Shown here: positions 24,561 through 27,454 of the stretch, one piece after another | How positions within the stretch are numbered: position 1 is the stretch's first letter | Layout of the letters: every line of letters begins with the position of its first letter | DNA from: a virus | Virus record (IMG/VR): IMGVR_UViG_3300028027_000191 | Coordinates: 1 to 27,454 of that record | Strand: one strand, 5' to 3' | DNA: 27,454 nt | Notes under the pieces: generated by a model | The model's input: the letters and a program-made list of their open reading frames with translations, nothing else | Databases searched by the model: none | What the model was told of the DNA's origin: nothing | Made by a program: the position numbers and the translations under genes

Positions 24561-24986
24561 ATGATGCGACTTGTAAAGATATTTGACCATGGTAAAGTAA
24601 AATCTGATTCATTGTATAATCAGTTGCAAGAGTTAGACATTAAAGTATTCCCTGGTTGTGGTGATGAGTTTTTAAGCAATAGGGTATGGTGGGCAATGGA
24701 GGATGAAGGCAAGATCATTGCTTATTGTGGCTGTATTCTTTCTGAAGGTGTTTGCATATTCAACCGGGCCTGGGTGCATCGCAATTTCAGAGGCAATGGA
24801 TTCCAAAGCAAAATGATTAAGGCACGTTTAGCCAAAGCTAATGGGTTGGCTTATGTGGCAATAACCTACACAACCTTTGACAATGTGCATTCAGCAAACA
24901 ACCTTATAAAAAACAAATTTACATTATACAATCCTATGTATGCATACGCTGGAGGGGATAAATTATATTTTAAAAAAGAGTTTTAG
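24561..24986 (+). CDS. GNAT-type acetyltransferase
   Basis: This 141-residue protein fits the GNAT fold: central strands (KIIAYCGCILSEGVCIFNRA with WV), the acetyl-CoA-binding motif A RGNGFQSKMIKARL (R77-Q82 as the pyrophosphate loop) and a C-terminal strand region (YVAITYTTFDNVHSANNLIK; NPMYAYAGGDKLYFKKEF). It would move an acetyl group from acetyl-CoA to an unknown amine. Last gene of the late operon, after the metallophosphoesterase; a terminator lies 20 nt after the stop. Such phage GNATs sometimes act on host targets, but nothing here shows which. Confidence 0.78.
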   Translation: MMRLVKIFDHGKVKSDSLYNQLQELDIKVFPGCGDEFLSNRVWWAMEDEGKIIAYCGCILSEGVCIFNRAWVHRNFRGNGFQSKMIKARLAKANGLAYVAITYTTFDNVHSANNLIKNKFTLYNPMYAYAGGDKLYFKKEF

Positions 24987-25006
24987 TGAGTGATTAATTT
25001 GATATC

Positions 25007-25034
25007 AACCCTGCATTTCTATGTGGGGTTCTTT
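25007..25034 (+). terminator. Terminator of the late operon
   Basis: A 10-bp stem with two G-U pairs (AACCCTGCAT with ATGTGGGGTT) and a TTCT loop is followed by CTTTATTT. It lies between the last plus-strand late gene and the 3' end of the convergent integrase, whose stop codon it touches. On the minus strand there is no T-run after it, so it mainly acts on plus-strand transcripts. Confidence 0.7.
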
Positions 25035-26130
25035 ATTTCCATACCCTATCCATCTCATCATCAATCCTTACATCGGTAATCTTACCATAGATAGAAGTAG
25101 TTTTCAAAGTTGAATGCCCTAGTATCTTACTCAGTAATTCCATACTGCCCCCCTGGTTCAAATGCTGCACTGCGAAGGTATGGCGTGCCGTGTGGCTTGT
25201 TAGTTTCTTATCTATCTCTGCACTCTCTGCCACGGCCTTTAATTTCCTATTGTAATCGACATTTGAAACCACATCGAAGTTCATCCTATCATAAACGGCT
25301 TTTAATCTTGTGTGCATCTTTATGGCCACATCAGTGCCAGACTTTTCAGTCCTTAATATAATCTTGCCATTCACCACCTTATTAGGGGTGAACGCTTTTA
25401 AATCTCCGAACCTCAATCCCGAATAGCAGCAGAACAGAAACCAATTTGCTGCATCCCTATATTGGACATTTTTTGTCCTTTTGGCAAATGCCTCTATTTG
25501 ATTCAGTTCCTCAGCGGTCAGCCATATCCTTTCCGGGTTGTGATACTTTGTACGTTTAAACCCTAACATTGGGTTCTTAGATACTACACCCTCCCTGCAA
25601 GCTGCATTGATGATGGTGGTGATGAATTTGAGTGATGACCAGATGGTGTTGTCAGTATTGCCCAACCCCCTGCAATAGTTCTCATACTCATAGAGTAGGG
25701 CAGGTGTTACCTCGGACAGCTTTACCCCAGATTTATATCGATTAAATTTATTCAGATAACTTTCTTTGTGGGCAATAGTGCCAGCACTTTCTTTGCTCTT
25801 TGCCTGTGCAATCTTCATTTTTGCATAGGTGCTGAAGATGACAGTCTTGGCCGGCACTACCTTCAATGCTGTGTTACCGGATAAGTCCTGCGCAATTAAT
25901 TCCCTTTCTAATTCAGCAATCCTCTTACTAATTATCAGATTCAGTTGGTTTTTGTTTTCGTGCTTTACTATTGTACGGCTTTGTTCATCCCAAAACTTTA
26001 AAGGTATTACCACCCCTGTAGCGTAGTATGTCACCTTTCTTTTAATAGTGGCACGAATACGCACCGCCACGTTCCCAAATCGGTCTGGTCGTTGCTTATT
26101 TATGCACGCTGTAAGATTATGTTTAAACAT
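25033..26130 (-). CDS. Tyrosine-type site-specific integrase
   Basis: This 365-residue protein has an N-terminal arm-binding domain (about 1-75, RIRATIKRKVTYYATGVVIP), a core-binding SAM-like domain (about 95-195) and a catalytic domain with R240 (YSGLRFGDL), K263 (RTEKSGT), H313 and R316 (HTARHTF), H339 (LGHST) and nucleophile Y348 (TSIYGK). All six residues are present, so it should be active. The architecture is the Bacteroidota phage integrase type. The ATG at 26128-26130 lies inside a 12-bp palindrome (26119-26130). It converges with the late operon and faces the proposed attachment region directly upstream. Confidence 0.92.
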   Translation of the reverse strand: MFKHNLTACINKQRPDRFGNVAVRIRATIKRKVTYYATGVVIPLKFWDEQSRTIVKHENKNQLNLIISKRIAELERELIAQDLSGNTALKVVPAKTVIFSTYAKMKIAQAKSKESAGTIAHKESYLNKFNRYKSGVKLSEVTPALLYEYENYCRGLGNTDNTIWSSLKFITTIINAACREGVVSKNPMLGFKRTKYHNPERIWLTAEELNQIEAFAKRTKNVQYRDAANWFLFCCYSGLRFGDLKAFTPNKVVNGKIILRTEKSGTDVAIKMHTRLKAVYDRMNFDVVSNVDYNRKLKAVAESAEIDKKLTSHTARHTFAVQHLNQGGSMELLSKILGHSTLKTTSIYGKITDVRIDDEMDRVWK

Positions 26131-26149
26131 GTTTCAACATTTGTGTAAA

Positions 26150-26157
26150 CAAAAGTA
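26150..26157 (-). promoter_or_regulatory. Possible integrase -7 element
   Basis: On the minus strand this reads TACTTTTG, fitting the Bacteroidota TAnnTTTG -7 consensus and lying 20 nt before the integrase start. No TTTG is found at the proper upstream distance, so only half a promoter is visible. Confidence 0.3.
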
Positions 26158-26210
26158 ATTGTAAAAGGTAGGAAATAGTAGAATATAGTGTGTAGTTAAT
26201 ACGTAAAAAT

Positions 26211-26237
26211 AAAAAAAGCCACTATTTACAGTGGCTT
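26211..26237 (-). terminator. Minus-strand terminator near attachment core
   Basis: On the minus strand an 8-bp stem (AAGCCACT with AGTGGCTT, loop GTAAAT) ends in a run of seven T, a textbook terminator. It lies 3 nt beyond the tRNA-like core. This fits either the end of the minus-strand small-gene operon or a carried tRNA terminator that restores termination for the host tRNA after integration. Confidence 0.85.
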
Positions 26238-26348
26238 AAAGTGATCCGGATTGGATTCTTTACCATTCCTTTATAACGGAGTACGGGTGATGTTTGTAGC
26301 GGATTTGCAAAATGGCTGTTTAAACATTCCTGCAAACATTCGTTTCAA

Positions 26349-26585
26349 TTACCCTAAAATGTCCTCAATGCTTATGCTCCCATGATTGGCATAGATGTGT
26401 TCTTCCTTCGCAGCTTTGCGAGTTAAAAAGAACTCATTCAGAAACTCCCTGGCACGTTCCGGTGGTACGTTGTTCTTTTCGCAGTAGAGTGGTAGTATCA
26501 TTTCAGCTATCAATCTATTCTGTGTGTAGATTTCGGTGAGTAGTTCAATCACCAACGGGGTTTTTTCTTCATCTGCTATTTTCAT
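26349..26585 (-). CDS. Small hypothetical protein
   Basis: This 78-residue soluble protein is mostly helical (IELLTEIYTQNRLIAEMILP; ERAREFLNEFFLTRKAAKEE) and has no signal peptide. It starts 2 nt after the stop of the upstream exported gene, so both form one operon. No family is recognised. Its place next to the attachment site could make it a phage accessory or, if the window is integrated, a host gene. Short paired helices suggest protein-protein contact. Confidence 0.6.
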   Translation of the reverse strand: MKIADEEKTPLVIELLTEIYTQNRLIAEMILPLYCEKNNVPPERAREFLNEFFLTRKAAKEEHIYANHGSISIEDILG

Positions 26586-26587
26586 AG

Positions 26588-26980
26588 TTATAGTAATTCT
26601 TTGTTATCAATGGCAGAATCGAGGTTAATAAATAACTTATTCCCCCCAAGTGCATTTACTGTTTTATCAATCAATTTAGCACGAAGCATTACTGTTTTTC
26701 CGGATTTATAAACCTTATCAATTATTGCCTCAGCCTTTGCCCAATTTCTTTCTAGTTCTGTAGTACCGGCCATCGCTGAACCAATGTAGATGTATGCAAA
26801 ACTTTTGTTTGGCAAAGTTCCATACCCTAGATTTATTGTATCTCCTACAGCGTAATTTTTGGAGAGATAAGTTGCAACACCATTTTCAATGGTTGCATTT
26901 TGCGCTTTACTTGTGTAAGAAATAAAGGAAAGCATTGCAGATAAAAAGCATAAAGTAAGTGATTGTCTAATCTTTTTCAT
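26588..26980 (-). CDS. Exported hypothetical protein
   Basis: This 130-residue protein begins with a signal peptide (MKKIRQSLTLCFLSAMLSFI then SYTSKAQ, cut near A-Q). The mature part has a regular domain (NYAVGDTINLGYGTLPNKSF; SAMAGTTELERNWAKAEAII; SGKTVMLRAKLID) of a type I have seen in Bacteroidota genomes with no known function. It would act in the periplasm or outside. It is followed 2 nt later by the small helical protein. It may be a lysogenic conversion gene, or host sequence; the sequence does not decide. Confidence 0.65.
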   Translation of the reverse strand: MKKIRQSLTLCFLSAMLSFISYTSKAQNATIENGVATYLSKNYAVGDTINLGYGTLPNKSFAYIYIGSAMAGTTELERNWAKAEAIIDKVYKSGKTVMLRAKLIDKTVNALGGNKLFINLDSAIDNKELL

Positions 26981-27002
26981 TTAATTGTGTTTGATGATTA
27001 TT

Positions 27003-27018
27003 AAATAAATATTTATTT
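27003..27018. repeat. AT-only perfect palindrome
   Basis: A 16-bp perfect palindrome (AAATAAATATTTATTT) lies between two minus-strand small genes. It could be an operator for the downstream exported gene or a weak hairpin after the lipoprotein gene. AT richness makes chance possible. Confidence 0.45.
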
Positions 27019-27022
27019 TGAT

Positions 27023-27226
27023 TTATTGTTTTGTGCATATTTGACCAATTACGTTACCGCTTGCATCATATCCTTGTTCCGGCTCCTCACCATCATTGCA
27101 GATTGTTGAGTCTGGCTTTTGATAACCACCATATATACCGTAGGTACATTTCCAGCAAACGCCGCCTTCTTTTTTACAGCTACTCATAACGGATAGTATT
27201 ACCAAAAGTGCGATAATTGTTTTCAT
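27023..27226 (-). CDS. Small cysteine-rich lipoprotein
   Basis: This 67-residue protein has a lipoprotein signal (MKTIIALLVILSVMSSC, lipobox VMSSC, Cys17). The mature part holds four more cysteines, including CWKC, with a Gly/Tyr-rich loop. Such small outer-membrane or surface lipoproteins are frequent in Chitinophagaceae-like genomes with no known job. It leads the minus-strand cluster and diverges from the gene at 27332. CWKC resembles thioredoxin-type CxxC but the chain is too short for that fold. Confidence 0.65.
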   Translation of the reverse strand: MKTIIALLVILSVMSSCKKEGGVCWKCTYGIYGGYQKPDSTICNDGEEPEQGYDASGNVIGQICTKQ

Positions 27227-27265
27227 GGTGTGTAAGTTATATCAGTTTATTAAAGTATAAATAAT

Positions 27266-27296
27266 TTTGACAGTTTAATATGCGCTTATATATTTG
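27266..27296 (+). promoter_or_regulatory. Bacteroidota-type promoter
   Basis: TTTG at 27266-27269 and TATATTTG at 27289-27296 match the Bacteroidota primary sigma consensus (TTTG and TAnnTTTG) with a 19-nt spacer. Start of transcription should fall near 27302, about 30 nt before the ATG at 27332. It is the only full host-type promoter I find in the window. Confidence 0.75.
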
Positions 27297-27331
27297 CATT
27301 TCCTAACATTATAACCCTATAAACTCCCTAC

Positions 27332-27454
27332 ATGATTACTTGCCCTTTCGTAATTCTTCCAGAGAATGTTTTAAAACCATTGCCAACGCTGACTGAAGTT
27401 CAACCCTTACTGTCGCTATCGACTTGCCACTTGACAGTGATAAAGATTGAACCG
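27332..27454 (+). CDS. Partial gene at right edge
   Basis: An ORF of 41 codons (MITCPFVILPENVLKPLPTL and on) stays open to the window end, behind a strong promoter with a short leader. No family is recognisable from the start. It is divergent from the minus-strand cluster and may open a new transcription unit, for example early phage genes or a host gene. Confidence 0.5.
   Translation, partial: MITCPFVILPENVLKPLPTLTEVQPLLSLSTCHLTVIKIEP

Larger units (their letters stand above)
26131..26348. other. Proposed phage attachment site (attP) region
   Basis: This 218-bp gene-free stretch between the integrase start and the next gene holds a core-like block at 26241-26258. Read on the minus strand (GAATCCAATCCGGATCAC), it looks like the end of a tRNA: T-loop end, T-stem 3' strand CCAAT, acceptor strand CCGGATC and discriminator A. 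No tRNA body lies next to it. On both sides AAACAT/ATGTTT hexamers recur (26119, 26125, 26129, 26290, 26322, 26334), as expected for integrase arm sites; TGTTTAAACAT occurs at 26120 and 26317. If right, both arms are present and this copy is not integrated. Confidence 0.5.

Noticed and set aside
26046-26056. Fourth copy of the conserved element inside the integrase (minus strand, TGCCACTATT)
   Set aside because: It lies inside coding sequence, is not before a start codon and lacks the rest of the element.
26238-26320. Intact tRNA gene at the attachment core
   Set aside because: The 5' acceptor strand, D-arm and anticodon arm are missing; only an 18-nt tRNA-end-like block is present.
1-27454. 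CRISPR array, rRNA or insertion sequence
   Set aside because: No regularly spaced repeats, rRNA-like sequence or transposase were found.

Overview
The window is about 27 kb of a tailed bacteriophage genome, or a prophage, of a Bacteroidota host. Chitinophagaceae or a relative is the best guess, but no marker gene proves it. Signs of such a host are a near-perfect Bacteroidota promoter (TTTG, 19 nt, TATATTTG) at 27266-27296, A-rich translation starts with little Shine-Dalgarno, several Bacteroidota-type phage families, and signal peptides cut at S/A-Q sites. A tape measure protein of 642 residues and no sheath gene suggest a siphovirus with a tail of very roughly 95 nm.

Layout of the plus strand, 1-24986, one long late region: a partial HTH gene and a small unknown gene; terminase small and large subunits (459-2136); a tail block (2168-8666: chaperone-like protein, 29-residue membrane peptide, gp10-like completion protein, two large tail-tip proteins, tape measure); a head block (8701-11676: XkdF-like protease, scaffold candidate, small gene, major capsid protein, tail-tube candidate); a connector block (11768-15568: small protein, portal with an unusual C-terminal extension, connector, neck/terminator); three adsorption proteins that all start with Sec signal peptides (15565-21862); a lysis cassette (21899-23489: two membrane proteins, a unimolecular-spanin candidate, an M15 peptidase); and a metallophosphoesterase and a GNAT acetyltransferase. 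A hairpin terminator at 25007-25034 ends the region against a convergent tyrosine integrase.

The minus strand from 25033 to 27226 holds the integrase, a gene-free 218-bp stretch that looks like a complete phage attachment site (tRNA-3'-end-like core between repeated AAACAT sites), and three small genes, two of them exported. At the right edge a divergent plus-strand gene starts behind the host-type promoter.

The most notable signal is a 34-nt element that aligns without gaps directly upstream of three start codons (2168, 8701, 11768). Its core is TGCCACTAyAGrTATG. The copies sit at the starts of the tail, head and connector blocks, and the third follows two strong terminators, so it may be a phage-specific promoter or translation-start element. 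Tail genes lie between terminase and head genes, which is not the common order.
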